From positions 62,001 through 126,000 of the forward strand of contig CABJAP010000006.1 in NCBI GenBank assembly GCA_902363595.1: a DNA stretch of 64,000 bases, in the 5' to 3' direction. Under the pieces are notes generated by a model. That model searched no databases, was not told where the DNA came from, and saw only the letters and a list, made by a program, of their open reading frames with translations. The stretch comes from Clostridia bacterium. Its GTDB lineage: Bacteria > Bacillota > Clostridia > Peptostreptococcales > Anaerovoracaceae. A program made the position numbers and the translations under genes. The first letter of the stretch is position 1, and every line of letters begins with the position of its first letter. This document shows, in pieces, positions 54,460-63,806 of this stretch.

Positions 54460-55527
54460 TCATATTTCAGCCACAAACAGCTCCAAAGCCAGCATCTGAT
54501 CAAGAAGGCCGGTTTTTATATTACCATCGATCTCATAGGCCTTTGATAAAATCCGCTTCAGGCCTTCCGTAGAATACTTTTCTGTCACGCTCATGGCTTT
54601 CTTGATACGAAATTCATGGATGCCCAGATGTTTTTGTATTTGAGCCAGGCCCAGGCCCTCCTCCCGCATTTCCTTCACCTCCAAAATCAGCTCCAGCTGG
54701 GAAGAAATGAGAGCCAGCAAGCGATAGACCCCTTCACCGCTGACCAGCAGATTGTGCAGCAGGCGATAGGCTTCATCTTTGCGGTTTCGGCTGATGGCAT
54801 CCAGCATGGCAAAGACATTGGTCTCCAGATTGGTGGAAATGGTCAGGGCCACATCTGCGGATACAATCTCATCGCCGCTGCTGTGGGCGATTATCTTTTT
54901 AATATCGTTCTCTAGATTATATAAATTATAGTCGATTTCTTTGTTTCCGTATCCGCTGTCCTCGATCAGCAGCTCGACCACAGAATTGCGGCAAAGCTTT
55001 CCCGACGCCTTGAACCGTTTCACAATAAACGACTTGAGCTGGGCGCCGCTCAGAGGGCCGAAATCATAGACCCGCCCCAGCTTAGCGGCAGCGGTCAGAA
55101 GCTTGCTCTTTTTCTTATTCTTCGGGTCGGGTACGCCTGCCGTTATGATTAACAGGCAGGTATCGGGAATATTTTTCAGGTATTCCAACAGTTCCTTTTC
55201 ATCGCTTTCAGAAAAGCCCTTCAGCTTTTGCCCCAGGGCCGGCGGAAATTCCGGGATCAGTACCACTCTCCGCTCAGACATCATGCTCAGCGTTTCGCAG
55301 CTTTCCCGAATCGAATCTATGGTCAGGCTTTCCGGCTCCAGGCGGGTAAAGTCAAGCGTTTGACATGCCTTATTTATATATTTTTCCAGCAGCTGTTCCG
55401 TCGCCCAATGCACCAGATACTGCTCCTCTCCGCACAGCAGCACCAGATTGGGGATATCCCCCGTTTTCAAATCCTTGCCGATCGTCTGGAAAGCATGCTC
55501 TTTTTTCTTATAATTCTGATATGCCAT
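54460..55527 (-). CDS. holA: DNA polymerase III delta subunit
   Basis: 355 residues. It is the clamp-loader delta subunit that opens the sliding clamp. The N-terminal segment NLVLLCGEEQYLVHWATEQLL, the RVVLIPEFP stretch and the C-terminal EFRIKKAMSVTEKYSTEGLKRIL region match HolA/YqeN. It lies just after comEC, as in many Firmicutes, with a 8-base gap. GAGGGTG precedes ATG. Confidence 0.92.
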   Translation of the reverse strand: MAYQNYKKKEHAFQTIGKDLKTGDIPNLVLLCGEEQYLVHWATEQLLEKYINKACQTLDFTRLEPESLTIDSIRESCETLSMMSERRVVLIPEFPPALGQKLKGFSESDEKELLEYLKNIPDTCLLIITAGVPDPKNKKKSKLLTAAAKLGRVYDFGPLSGAQLKSFIVKRFKASGKLCRNSVVELLIEDSGYGNKEIDYNLYNLENDIKKIIAHSSGDEIVSADVALTISTNLETNVFAMLDAISRNRKDEAYRLLHNLLVSGEGVYRLLALISSQLELILEVKEMREEGLGLAQIQKHLGIHEFRIKKAMSVTEKYSTEGLKRILSKAYEIDGNIKTGLLDQMLALELFVAEI

Positions 55528-55535
55528 TTCACCCT

Positions 55536-57836
55536 CTATTCAATCATTTTTTGTATAGAAATACCCCTGCCGCCTTTTTCCAGGCAAATGCCAATGGCGC
55601 CGGAGGTATCGTTCCTATATACCATTATATCCTTTTCCCCGCATTTTTCAATAACAGCCTTCGCAGGGTGGCCGAAATTATTTTTCCCCACTTGAATCAC
55701 GGCAGCCCGCGGAGATACGGCCTGAAGAAAATCACCCGATGAGCTGTATTTGCTGCCATGATGGGCCACTTTTAAAATGGTGGCGGTAAGGGTGGTGCTG
55801 CCGGAATAACGGTCCAGCAAAAGGCGCTCTCCCTCCTGATCGATATCCCCGGTTATGAGAAGGGAAACCTGACCCCATCGCAGCTTCATAATCAGACTGG
55901 AAGCATTTTCGTCTTCCTCATCAGCGGCCAGCTTTTCATATTCTTTCCCGCTGGCCCGCTCCGGCGCCAAAATATCCACATACACGCCTTCGCCTAATTT
56001 TACACTCTGACCCTCATAGAGATAAAGCATCCGGGCGCCGGTTTCATGTTTGAGTTCTTTTTCTTTTAAGCGATTGCCTTCAAAAACGCCGATGGTCTCC
56101 ACCAGCCCCTCTCTTGCCAGAGAACGGATTCCCCCATAATGGTCCTCATGGAGATGGGTCACAAAAGCTGCATCTACCTTTTTGACGCCGTTTTTGAGAA
56201 GATAGGGTTTTAAAATCTTCTTCCCCACATCATAACGGATGCTCCCGCCTCCATCAAAAAGGTAGTTCTTCCCTTCCGGTGTACGGACATGGATGCAATC
56301 TCCCTGCCCTACATCAACAAAAACAATCTGCGCTTTTGAAAAGCCGTCATCCACTGCTGCCGCCGCTGTCATGGCTGTAATAAGAATTACCGCAGCGCCT
56401 GCTATAAGACGGGCTTTCTTTCTTCGAATAAACAGAATCCTGCCCTTTTCACAAACAAAGAAAAACAAAATCCCATAATAGAATGCCAGAAGAAAGACCG
56501 GCGGGCTTGCTACATCAAAGGAAGTCTTTCCTCCGGCGTAAAAAAAGTCGTTGATCCATACCAGCAGACGGCACCCCTGTTCAAAGAAAAAGGCGCAGAA
56601 TTCAAATATGCGGTCCGAAACGCCCGATAAAACCAGCATGACGATCCCCACAGGCAGCAGGATTCCCGCCAGAAAAATAATCGGCAGGTTGGCTAAAAGG
56701 GCCCCCAGAGACACATAGTTGAACACATATGCCGTAAAGGGAGCCATTCCCGCTTGAATGGCCAGCGAGGAAAGGAACACTCCCTGATAAAACCGCTGAA
56801 CAAAAGGAAGGATTACCCCCAGAGAGGCAACGGCCAGGAAGGACAATTGAAAGCCTACATGAAAAAGCTGGATCGGATTATAACAAAGCATCAGCACAAA
56901 GGTAAAGGACGCCGCAGAAAGCAGATCGTACCGGCGGTGGAGGAGCCCGGCCCCCAAATGAAGGATAATCATCGTGCCTGCCCGCACCACGGAAGGCGAA
57001 AAACTAGCCAGCGCCATATAAGACAGTAAGAAAAACAATGCTCCAATATAGAAAAGAGCACCTTTTCTCCCCCGCCACAAAAATGCAAAAAATCCATAGA
57101 CAACTCCAATGTGCAGACCGCTGACCGCCAAAATGTGAGCAGTACCGTTTCTCTGAAAATCTTCATAAGTATCCTCAGACATAGCCGAACGATCGCCGAA
57201 GAGCATGGCCAATGCCATTGCTTTTACTTCCTGGTCAGTAAAGCGCTCCAGTTTATATTCCAATCCGCCTTTGATCCGGCTCGTAAGGCGCAGGAACGCC
57301 GCCGACTTTATCGCAAGCAGTTCCACACTGGAAGTCGTCATAACCGTGCCAATCCCACAGCTTTGAAGATATAGTCTATAATCGAAGCATCCCGGATTCC
57401 TCCGTTCCTGCGCCAATTCAGGCGTGCCGCAAAATGCAGCCCAGGACCCGGTCAAATCCCGATAATCATCCAGCTTTCCATAATAGTGAACCAAGGTGCG
57501 GCTGTCCTCTGTTTTTACTGTCATAGCATACCCCTGGTCCTTTTGCTGAATATCCGTCACCAGCCCCTCTATCCGGACCTGTCTTCCCACCTGCTGCACC
57601 ATGGAGTCAGGCTGGTCTGCACAGGTCTGATTCCACCATCCGCCCATGGAAAACACACATACGAACAAACAAACCTTTGTCAGCTGCAAGCGGACCTGCA
57701 GCCGGTTTCCCACCTGCGCAAGCGCTGCGGCCGCGGCCAGTATGCCGATCCAAATCGCCTGATGGGCTTGCGAAAAAAAGGCAGCTGCAATCCCGCTGCC
57801 GAAGGCGATGGCAATAAAAATCATCGGTCTTCTCAA
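55536..57836 (-). CDS. comEC: DNA internalisation protein ComEC/Rec2
   Basis: 766 residues, full-length type: N-terminal soluble region (about 50-170), competence membrane domain with many helices (FLAVASLGV, AVSGLHIGVVYG), and C-terminal metallo-beta-lactamase domain with DVGQGDCIHVRTPEG and THLHEDHYGGI, later VAHHGSKYSSS. It forms the channel for single-stranded DNA uptake. The likely start is TTG at 57834-57836 behind GGGGGGAGAG; an ATG at 57824 is the alternative. Other competence genes (comEA) are not adjacent. Confidence 0.93.
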   Translation of the reverse strand: MRRPMIFIAIAFGSGIAAAFFSQAHQAIWIGILAAAAALAQVGNRLQVRLQLTKVCLFVCVFSMGGWWNQTCADQPDSMVQQVGRQVRIEGLVTDIQQKDQGYAMTVKTEDSRTLVHYYGKLDDYRDLTGSWAAFCGTPELAQERRNPGCFDYRLYLQSCGIGTVMTTSSVELLAIKSAAFLRLTSRIKGGLEYKLERFTDQEVKAMALAMLFGDRSAMSEDTYEDFQRNGTAHILAVSGLHIGVVYGFFAFLWRGRKGALFYIGALFFLLSYMALASFSPSVVRAGTMIILHLGAGLLHRRYDLLSAASFTFVLMLCYNPIQLFHVGFQLSFLAVASLGVILPFVQRFYQGVFLSSLAIQAGMAPFTAYVFNYVSLGALLANLPIIFLAGILLPVGIVMLVLSGVSDRIFEFCAFFFEQGCRLLVWINDFFYAGGKTSFDVASPPVFLLAFYYGILFFFVCEKGRILFIRRKKARLIAGAAVILITAMTAAAAVDDGFSKAQIVFVDVGQGDCIHVRTPEGKNYLFDGGGSIRYDVGKKILKPYLLKNGVKKVDAAFVTHLHEDHYGGIRSLAREGLVETIGVFEGNRLKEKELKHETGARMLYLYEGQSVKLGEGVYVDILAPERASGKEYEKLAADEEDENASSLIMKLRWGQVSLLITGDIDQEGERLLLDRYSGSTTLTATILKVAHHGSKYSSSGDFLQAVSPRAAVIQVGKNNFGHPAKAVIEKCGEKDIMVYRNDTSGAIGICLEKGGRGISIQKMIE

Positions 57837-57998
57837 ATGTCTCTCCCCCCAAAGACATTCGGCTTCACTCTTTGCTTACGGTAACACAGGACCTATTATA
57901 TTACAAAATATGGAAATTCACAACCCAATAAACTTAATTTTCTCTTACGGAAATCGAAAGAATCGGATAAAACGTTTAACTTTTCCCTTCTTCTATGT

Positions 57999-58004
57999 TA
58001 TAAT
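57999..58004 (+). promoter_or_regulatory. -10 element of the PBP gene promoter
   Basis: TATAAT at 57999-58004, with a weak -35 (TTTAAC, 57975-57980) 18 bases upstream. The start codon is 36 bases downstream. Confidence 0.5.
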
Positions 58005-58040
58005 TCAGACTGAATATATTGGTTACAGGAGGATAAGATT

Positions 58041-61013
58041 TTGGCAGATAAATTCAATAAAAATTCAAGCTCTGATGATATAAACGAGTTTTTCGCCGAG
58101 TTTGATAAGGTAGATGAGGCCGCTGATCCCCAGCCGCAAAAGCCGCAGACACCAGAAAAACCGAAAAACCCGGAAAGCGAACCGACACCGGCTCCCTCGC
58201 GCACCGCTCGCGCCGCGGAAAATTCCCGTGCGAAAAGGAGCAAAGAAAAAGCAGCTTCCGAAGCATCATCAAAGAAAAGCAAGAAAAAAGGAAAGAAAAA
58301 AGAGAAAAAGCCCATGAGCAAAAAGAAAAAAGTCTTTACTATCATTGGACTGGCGATTCTTGCTCTGATCCTGATTGGCGTGATTTATGTGGGCGCACTC
58401 ATTTTGACCGCAGGAACACACAGCATTGATGCTGATAATATTTATACGCGCCTCTATCAGCGTTCTACCATCTACGACGATGAAGGCAAAGAGATTGAAA
58501 GTGTGTTCTCTGAAGAGGGTAACCGGGCTAATGTGGCTTACGAAGACCTGCCTGAAAATCTGGTCAATGCCATCGTGGCTATCGAAGATAAGACCTTCTG
58601 GAAGCATCACGGTTTCAACTTCGTGCGAATTATGGGCGCCATTAAAGACAGCGTTTTCAGAGGCGGCCAGATCAGCGGTACCAGTACTCTCAGCCAGCAG
58701 CTTGCCCGAAACGTATATTTGAGTGAGACCAAGAGCAAACGATCTCTCAATCGAAAGATTCTGGAGGCGTATTATACCGTACTGATCGAAAAGAGTATGT
58801 CTAAAGAACAGATTGTGGAGGCTTACCTGAACACCATTTATCTGGGCTTCAACTGCTATGGTGTAGAATCTGCTTCGCAGGCTTATTTTGGCAAGAGTGT
58901 GAAAAAGCTCGATCTGCTGGAATGCGCGGCACTAGCTTCTCTCCCCCAATCACCGGATGCTTTTGCTTTAGTGAAATCCTATCCTGTAGGCACCGTAGAA
59001 GTAGAGAAGAAAAATATCTTGGCCGAAACGGACAGTATCGTCTACGCATACAATGGAGATTTGTCCAGTGACCGGCGTAAGGCAACTCTGCGCAATATGG
59101 TGGATCAAGGATACATAACCCAGGCGGAAGCAGACAAAGCATTGGATGAAAATTTAAAGAAGAGCATGAAAATCTCTGCTGATAAAGGCAGCGGCTTCTC
59201 TTCCTATTTTACCGATTATGCTATTGATCAGATTACAGCTGACATTATGGAAGAATATGGTTGGCCCAAATCGGAAGCCAGAGAATTTATCTATCGACGG
59301 GGCCTGAAGATCTACACGACCATGAATAAGAGTGCTCAAAAGATCGCTGAAAAGGAATTCGAAAAGAGTTCCCATTTCCCGAGAGTGACCAACGTTCGAA
59401 AGGACGGCGACGGAAATATTCTCAACAGTAAAACAGGAAAAATTGTACTTTATGATTACGACGATTATTTCAACAGCAAAGATCAGTTCGTGCTCAAAAA
59501 GAATGAATACAAGAAAAACAGCGACGGCAGTATCACCATCTACAAAGATAAACGGTTAAAATTCTTCGATATAACGGTAAGCGGCAAGAGCGACATCGGT
59601 CTTACCTTCAAGCCTATGTACCAGCAAAAGGACGGTAAGTATTATACTATCGAAGACGGCGCCATCTCTGTACCGCAGGGATACAAAAGCAAGGACGCCA
59701 GCGGCAACTGCATTATTTCCGCTAAGTTCTTCAAGGATTATCCCAAATTTTTCAAAGAAAAAGATGGAAAGCTGATTGTAAGTTCCGAGAACTGTGCTTT
59801 AAAGCAAAAGGTTGTTCAGCCTCAGGCGGCAATCGTTATTATGGATTACAAGACCGGCGGAGTAAAAGCCATGGTCGGCGGCCGGGGCACCGAAGGAAAA
59901 CAGATTTACAACCGCGCTGTACAGCCTCGTCAGCCGGGCTCCTCCATCAAACCGATTGCCATTTACTCATCCGCTCTGCAAAGTTCCTATAATGCGGCTG
60001 AAAAAGGCGAGAGCATGAGTCTTTCCAATTCGGACGGAAGCAACTGGGGAAAATACATCACCGCAGGCAGCGTAATCAACGATGCGCCGATGGTGGTAAA
60101 CGGCAGAACCTGGCCGAAAAACTGGTATACCGGATATCGTGGACACATGACGCTGCGTTCAGCCGTACAGCAATCTGTAAACGTGTGTGCGGTTAAGGTT
60201 TATCAGCAGATGGGTCCGGAATTCCCGACTTCCCAGCTGAAAAAGATGGGTGTTACCACTCTGGTAGAAGATGGAAATACCAATGATATGAATCCGGCCG
60301 CCCTTGCTCTTGGAGGTATGACTCGCGGAATCAAACCAATTGAAATGGCTGCGGCCTACGGCATCTTCCCTAATGAAGGAACTTATACAGAGCCAGTTGC
60401 TTATACCAAGATCACCAACAGCAACGACGAAGTGCTCTTTGATAAGACACCGAAAACAGAACAGGTACTGGATAAAGGCGTTGCATTCATTATGACCGAT
60501 ATTCTGCGCAGCGTTGTCACCAATGGTCTGGGATCGAACGCATCCTTCAGCGGACAGCCGGTAGCGGGCAAAACTGGAACCACTAGTGATAACTTCGACG
60601 CATGGTTCGTTGGCTTTACCCCGCAGTACACCGCTTCAGTCTGGATTGGAAACGATGTTAACATTGAACTGGCGGAAGGCTCCGCAGCAGCGGCCCGTCT
60701 GTGGAGAACGATTATGAGCCAGGTATGCGCAGGAGAGCCTCGCGGTAAATACCCGAGCCAGCCGGATGATGTAAGCAAGATTGGCGGTGAATACTATACG
60801 GATGGCACCTATTCCCGAGTTGCAAAGCCAAAATCCACCTCAGATGAGAGCGAATCTTCATCCAGCTCCGATAAGAAAAAAGGCACTACTAAACAAGTTG
60901 AGAGAGCCACGACTCAGCCGCCTGCAACTCAGGCGCCGACGACGAAAGCACCGACAACACAAGCTCCAACAACCAAAGCTCCGACGACGAATACCGAAAA
61001 CAACGGAGATTAA
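58041..61013 (+). CDS. Class A penicillin-binding protein (PBP1a/2c-like)
   Basis: 990 residues starting with TTG at 58041 behind AGGAGG. A charged cytoplasmic Lys/Pro/Ala-rich head (1-95) precedes one membrane segment (about 97-122). The GT51 glycosyltransferase has EDKTFWKHHGFN and GGQISGTSTLSQQLARN. The transpeptidase has SSIK (catalytic Ser in RQPGSSIKP), SVN and KTGTT motifs. The tail is a Ser-rich stretch followed by repeats of about APTTK/APTTQ. It polymerises and cross-links peptidoglycan outside the membrane. Length is above average because of head and tail. Confidence 0.94.
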   Translation: MADKFNKNSSSDDINEFFAEFDKVDEAADPQPQKPQTPEKPKNPESEPTPAPSRTARAAENSRAKRSKEKAASEASSKKSKKKGKKKEKKPMSKKKKVFTIIGLAILALILIGVIYVGALILTAGTHSIDADNIYTRLYQRSTIYDDEGKEIESVFSEEGNRANVAYEDLPENLVNAIVAIEDKTFWKHHGFNFVRIMGAIKDSVFRGGQISGTSTLSQQLARNVYLSETKSKRSLNRKILEAYYTVLIEKSMSKEQIVEAYLNTIYLGFNCYGVESASQAYFGKSVKKLDLLECAALASLPQSPDAFALVKSYPVGTVEVEKKNILAETDSIVYAYNGDLSSDRRKATLRNMVDQGYITQAEADKALDENLKKSMKISADKGSGFSSYFTDYAIDQITADIMEEYGWPKSEAREFIYRRGLKIYTTMNKSAQKIAEKEFEKSSHFPRVTNVRKDGDGNILNSKTGKIVLYDYDDYFNSKDQFVLKKNEYKKNSDGSITIYKDKRLKFFDITVSGKSDIGLTFKPMYQQKDGKYYTIEDGAISVPQGYKSKDASGNCIISAKFFKDYPKFFKEKDGKLIVSSENCALKQKVVQPQAAIVIMDYKTGGVKAMVGGRGTEGKQIYNRAVQPRQPGSSIKPIAIYSSALQSSYNAAEKGESMSLSNSDGSNWGKYITAGSVINDAPMVVNGRTWPKNWYTGYRGHMTLRSAVQQSVNVCAVKVYQQMGPEFPTSQLKKMGVTTLVEDGNTNDMNPAALALGGMTRGIKPIEMAAAYGIFPNEGTYTEPVAYTKITNSNDEVLFDKTPKTEQVLDKGVAFIMTDILRSVVTNGLGSNASFSGQPVAGKTGTTSDNFDAWFVGFTPQYTASVWIGNDVNIELAEGSAAAARLWRTIMSQVCAGEPRGKYPSQPDDVSKIGGEYYTDGTYSRVAKPKSTSDESESSSSSDKKKGTTKQVERATTQPPATQAPTTKAPTTQAPTTKAPTTNTENNGD
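60908..60995. repeat. Thr/Pro-encoding repeats in the PBP tail
   Basis: About five degenerate 15-base units encoding APTTK, APTTQ and variants at the C-terminus of the penicillin-binding protein. Confidence 0.7.
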
Positions 61014-61022
61014 AAGAACAGC

Positions 61023-61052
61023 AAGACTCCGCGCACAGCGCGGAGTCTTTTC
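61023..61052. terminator. Bidirectional terminator between PBP and spoVA
   Basis: AAGACTCCGCGC (61023-61034) and its complement (61038-61049) with an ACA loop, flanked by A-rich and T-rich ends. Confidence 0.92.
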
Positions 61053-61064
61053 TATTGTAATCCG

Positions 61065-61418
61065 TTATCGAATTGACTTTGGATTGAAGATCAGGGCGAT
61101 CAAATATCCCCATGCAATAGCGATCGTTATGCCGCCGGACGCTGCTTTCACGCCGCCTGTGATCGCTCCTAGAAAACTTTCCTTAGCGCCTTCCATTGCG
61201 CCCTTTGCAAGCGCATAGCCAAAGCCGGGCAGCGGGACTCTCGCCCCTGTCTGTGCCAACTGAACCAGAGGTTCATATAGATGCAATCCCTGCAGGACTG
61301 CCCCTGCCACCACTAACAAAACTAAAACCCGCGGCGCTGTCAGCTTGGTCACATCCATTAGGATCTGCCCGATGACGCAGATAGCGCCGCCTATTAAAAA
61401 TGTATATACATACTCCAT
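61065..61418 (-). CDS. spoVAE: Stage V sporulation protein AE (SpoVAEb)
   Basis: 117 residues from the ATG at 61416-61418, one base after the spoVAD stop, with AGGAACG inside the spoVAD end. It is a small membrane protein with about four helices, beginning MEYVYTFLIGGAICVIGQILMD in part, typical of SpoVAEb. With SpoVAC and SpoVAD it forms the dipicolinate channel of the forespore membrane. It shows that the organism makes spores. Confidence 0.92.
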   Translation of the reverse strand: MEYVYTFLIGGAICVIGQILMDVTKLTAPRVLVLLVVAGAVLQGLHLYEPLVQLAQTGARVPLPGFGYALAKGAMEGAKESFLGAITGGVKAASGGITIAIAWGYLIALIFNPKSIR

Positions 61419-61419
61419 A

Positions 61420-62502
61420 TTAGCGTTCCTCCTGTCCAATCTCAAGCGAAATAGCATGTGCGATTCCTGGGATAGATTCCCCCTGAAACGGACTGATCGT
61501 TGAAAGCAGTGCTCCTGTTGAAACGATCAGAACTTTGTGCAGTTCACCTCTCTGCATTCTTTTATAAATATAGCTGGAAAAAACACTGGCCGAACAGCCG
61601 CAGCCGCTTCCGCCTCCATGCACATCTTGTTCTTTCGCATAGATCATAGCTCCGCAGTCATCATAACGGCTCTCCACTTCTTTCTTCGGCAAACCAGCAT
61701 CCACCAGCAAATCTTTAGCAATATCTTTACCGATATAACCCAAGTCTCCGGTTAGAATCAAATCATAATAATTGATTTTTCTTCCTGTATCGGCAAAATG
61801 ATTGAGCAGCGTATCTACCGCCGCCGGTGCCATGGCCGCTCCCATCTGATTTGCATCCTTTATTCCTGCGTCGATCACTTTGCCGATCGTTCCGCAGCAT
61901 ACTTTTACCACTGCTGGTGTCTTTGTATTGCCTTCATCATCCGCGATCATCGCCTCTTCCTCTTTTTTTCCAGAAGAGATAACCATAGCACCGGCAGCCG
62001 TTGCAGTCCACTGCGCGGACGGCGGCCTTTGGTTTCCATGTTCCAGAGGCATTCGAAATTGCCGTTCTGCCGTACAATAATGGCTGGATGCTCCGATAAT
62101 TACATTATCGCTGTATTGTCCATCTGTCAAAACAGAGCCCAGCATGAGAGATTCAGTCATCGTCGAACAGGCTCCATACATACCTAAAAATGGAATGTGC
62201 AAATCTCTGGCCATAAATGAAGATGACATCAGTTGATTTAGTAAATCTCCGCTGAGCATAGCCCCAATATCCTCTTTGGACCTGCCTGATTTTTGAAGGG
62301 CTTCCATCATTGCTGTCTTAAGCATTTTGCTTTCTGATTTTTCCCAGGTTTTCTCGCCGAATGTGTCCTCTTCAAGAACCGTATCAAACCATTGTGAAAG
62401 CGGCCCCTCCCCCTCTTTTTTACCTACCACGGAGGCCGCGCCGAGAATGACCGGCCTTCTGGAAAAATCTAAAGTCTGATTCCCCATTTTATTTTTTATC
62501 AT
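61420..62502 (-). CDS. spoVAD: Stage V sporulation protein AD (SpoVAD)
   Basis: 360 residues with a thiolase-like fold but without enzyme activity in the family. Landmarks are the segment RRPVILGAASVVGKKEGEGP near the N-terminus, GMYGACSTMTESLMLG and GDLGYIGKDIAKDLL. It binds Ca-dipicolinate for uptake into spores. The ATG at 62502 has AGGAGAGG that overlaps the stop of spoVAC. Confidence 0.95.
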   Translation of the reverse strand: MIKNKMGNQTLDFSRRPVILGAASVVGKKEGEGPLSQWFDTVLEEDTFGEKTWEKSESKMLKTAMMEALQKSGRSKEDIGAMLSGDLLNQLMSSSFMARDLHIPFLGMYGACSTMTESLMLGSVLTDGQYSDNVIIGASSHYCTAERQFRMPLEHGNQRPPSAQWTATAAGAMVISSGKKEEEAMIADDEGNTKTPAVVKVCCGTIGKVIDAGIKDANQMGAAMAPAAVDTLLNHFADTGRKINYYDLILTGDLGYIGKDIAKDLLVDAGLPKKEVESRYDDCGAMIYAKEQDVHGGGSGCGCSASVFSSYIYKRMQRGELHKVLIVSTGALLSTISPFQGESIPGIAHAISLEIGQEER

Positions 62503-62511
62503 ATTCCTCTC

Positions 62512-62988
62512 CTAAAACTGCCCTGCAATCCAGTAAATGATACCTATGACGGTTGCGACTGAAATTCCGCATACCAGCACTGGCCCTGCCAAACTGAATA
62601 ATTTGGCCCCAACGCCAAGAACAATTCCTTCCTGTTTATATTCAATAGCAGGCGCCACCATAGAATTGGCAAAGCCTGTAATCGGAACAATCACACCTGC
62701 CCCTGCGAACTTGCCGATGGAGTCGAAAAGCCCCAGCCCTGTCAGCAGCTGGGCGATCATGACCAGGATCACCGTCACATAGATTCCAGCATTTTTTTGG
62801 TCCAGCCCATACCCTACCAGGGCCTTTTCAAGTAAAAGCGCGCATACACAAATGAGCCCTCCTACAAGAAAGGCCTTCAGGCAATTGAGGAAATAATTCG
62901 GCTTGGGCGTAAATTGACTTGCATATTGTTCATACGCTTTTGCCACCTGCTTTTTCTGCTTTTTTTCTTGTTTCTCTTTATCCGCCAT
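62512..62988 (-). CDS. spoVAC: Stage V sporulation protein AC (SpoVAC)
   Basis: 158 residues: a Lys/Gln-rich cytoplasmic head, then about four membrane helices with the conserved FVGGL-type segment LKAFLVGGLICV and GAGVIVPITGFANSMVAPA. SpoVAC is the mechanosensitive pore of the dipicolinate channel. First gene of spoVAC-AD-AEb, with AAGGAGG before ATG. Confidence 0.95.
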   Translation of the reverse strand: MADKEKQEKKQKKQVAKAYEQYASQFTPKPNYFLNCLKAFLVGGLICVCALLLEKALVGYGLDQKNAGIYVTVILVMIAQLLTGLGLFDSIGKFAGAGVIVPITGFANSMVAPAIEYKQEGIVLGVGAKLFSLAGPVLVCGISVATVIGIIYWIAGQF

Positions 62989-63014
62989 AAAGTCCTCCTT
63001 TCAGATTTCCTTTT

Positions 63015-63042
63015 TATTATTCCCAATTCTAAAAAATTATGC
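63015..63042 (-). promoter_or_regulatory. Candidate forespore (sigma-F/G) promoter of spoVA
   Basis: On the minus strand GCATA (63038-63042) is followed 16 bases later by AATAATA, within GGGAATAATA (63015-63024). These resemble the forespore -35 and -10 boxes; the spacer is one or two bases shorter than usual. Confidence 0.4.
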
Positions 63043-63207
63043 CATTGGAAGAAAGATCCCGCTATTTTCATTTGATTAATCGTTTTATGTCATAATAACT
63101 ATCGGTTGGCCTATTAAAAAAGGCTCTGCTTTGTGCTATAATCAAAATCAATATCAGCTTACTTCCATCTAACGATTTTGTTCTGAAATATGAAGAAAGG
63201 AATGGTT

Positions 63208-63789
63208 ATGGCAATAAACAATCTGGTCCTGGCATCCAGTTCACCCAGGAGAATTCAAATGATGAGAGCAAAAGGCTATGAACCGTACATTTTTCCGGCT
63301 CAAGTTGATGAAACCATTCCCATTACCATGGGAATGGAAAGCGCAGTCATGTACCTGGCGTGCAAAAAGGCTTTATGGGCGGAACAACATCTTCCCCAAG
63401 AGCAGAAAATAAATTCGCCAATCTTGGTCGCTGCCGACACAGTGGTGTATAAAGACCGCATCATCGGCAAGCCCGCAGATCCGGACCAGGCCAAAGAAAT
63501 CCTTGCTTCTCTGAGAAAAAGCGCGCATTATGTGGCCACCGGCGTCTGTCTGCTGAAACCAGAACTGCCGGTGAGAAAACTCTTTTGTGAAATAACCAAA
63601 GTGTACTTTAAGGATTTTTCCCAGGAAGCGCTGGAGGCCTATATAAATACGGACGAACCTTATGATAAAGCCGGTGGTTACGCCATCCAAGGCACCTTCG
63701 GCAGATATGTGGACCATATCGAAGGCGATTATGAAAATGTGATCGGCTTTCCCTGGAGCCGCATTGAAAAAGAGCTGGCATCTTTGTAA
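63208..63789 (+). CDS. maf: Maf-family nucleotide pyrophosphatase
   Basis: 193 residues from the ATG at 63208, chosen for the AAAGGA site 7 bases upstream; ATGs at 63190 and 63202 are poorly placed. It starts with the family motif LASSSPRR, has the catalytic aspartate region AADTVVY and the KAGGYAIQG motif. Maf proteins hydrolyse non-canonical or modified nucleoside triphosphates and affect septum formation. Monocistronic. Confidence 0.93.
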   Translation: MAINNLVLASSSPRRIQMMRAKGYEPYIFPAQVDETIPITMGMESAVMYLACKKALWAEQHLPQEQKINSPILVAADTVVYKDRIIGKPADPDQAKEILASLRKSAHYVATGVCLLKPELPVRKLFCEITKVYFKDFSQEALEAYINTDEPYDKAGGYAIQGTFGRYVDHIEGDYENVIGFPWSRIEKELASL

Positions 63790-63803
63790 TACCGGCTCTT
63801 TTT
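63767..63803. terminator. Bidirectional terminator at the end of maf
   Basis: AAAAAGAGCTGG inside the last codons of maf pairs with CCGGCTCTTTTT (one G-T pair) just after its stop, with T-runs on both strands. It serves the two converging genes. Confidence 0.7.
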
Positions 63804-63806
63804 CCT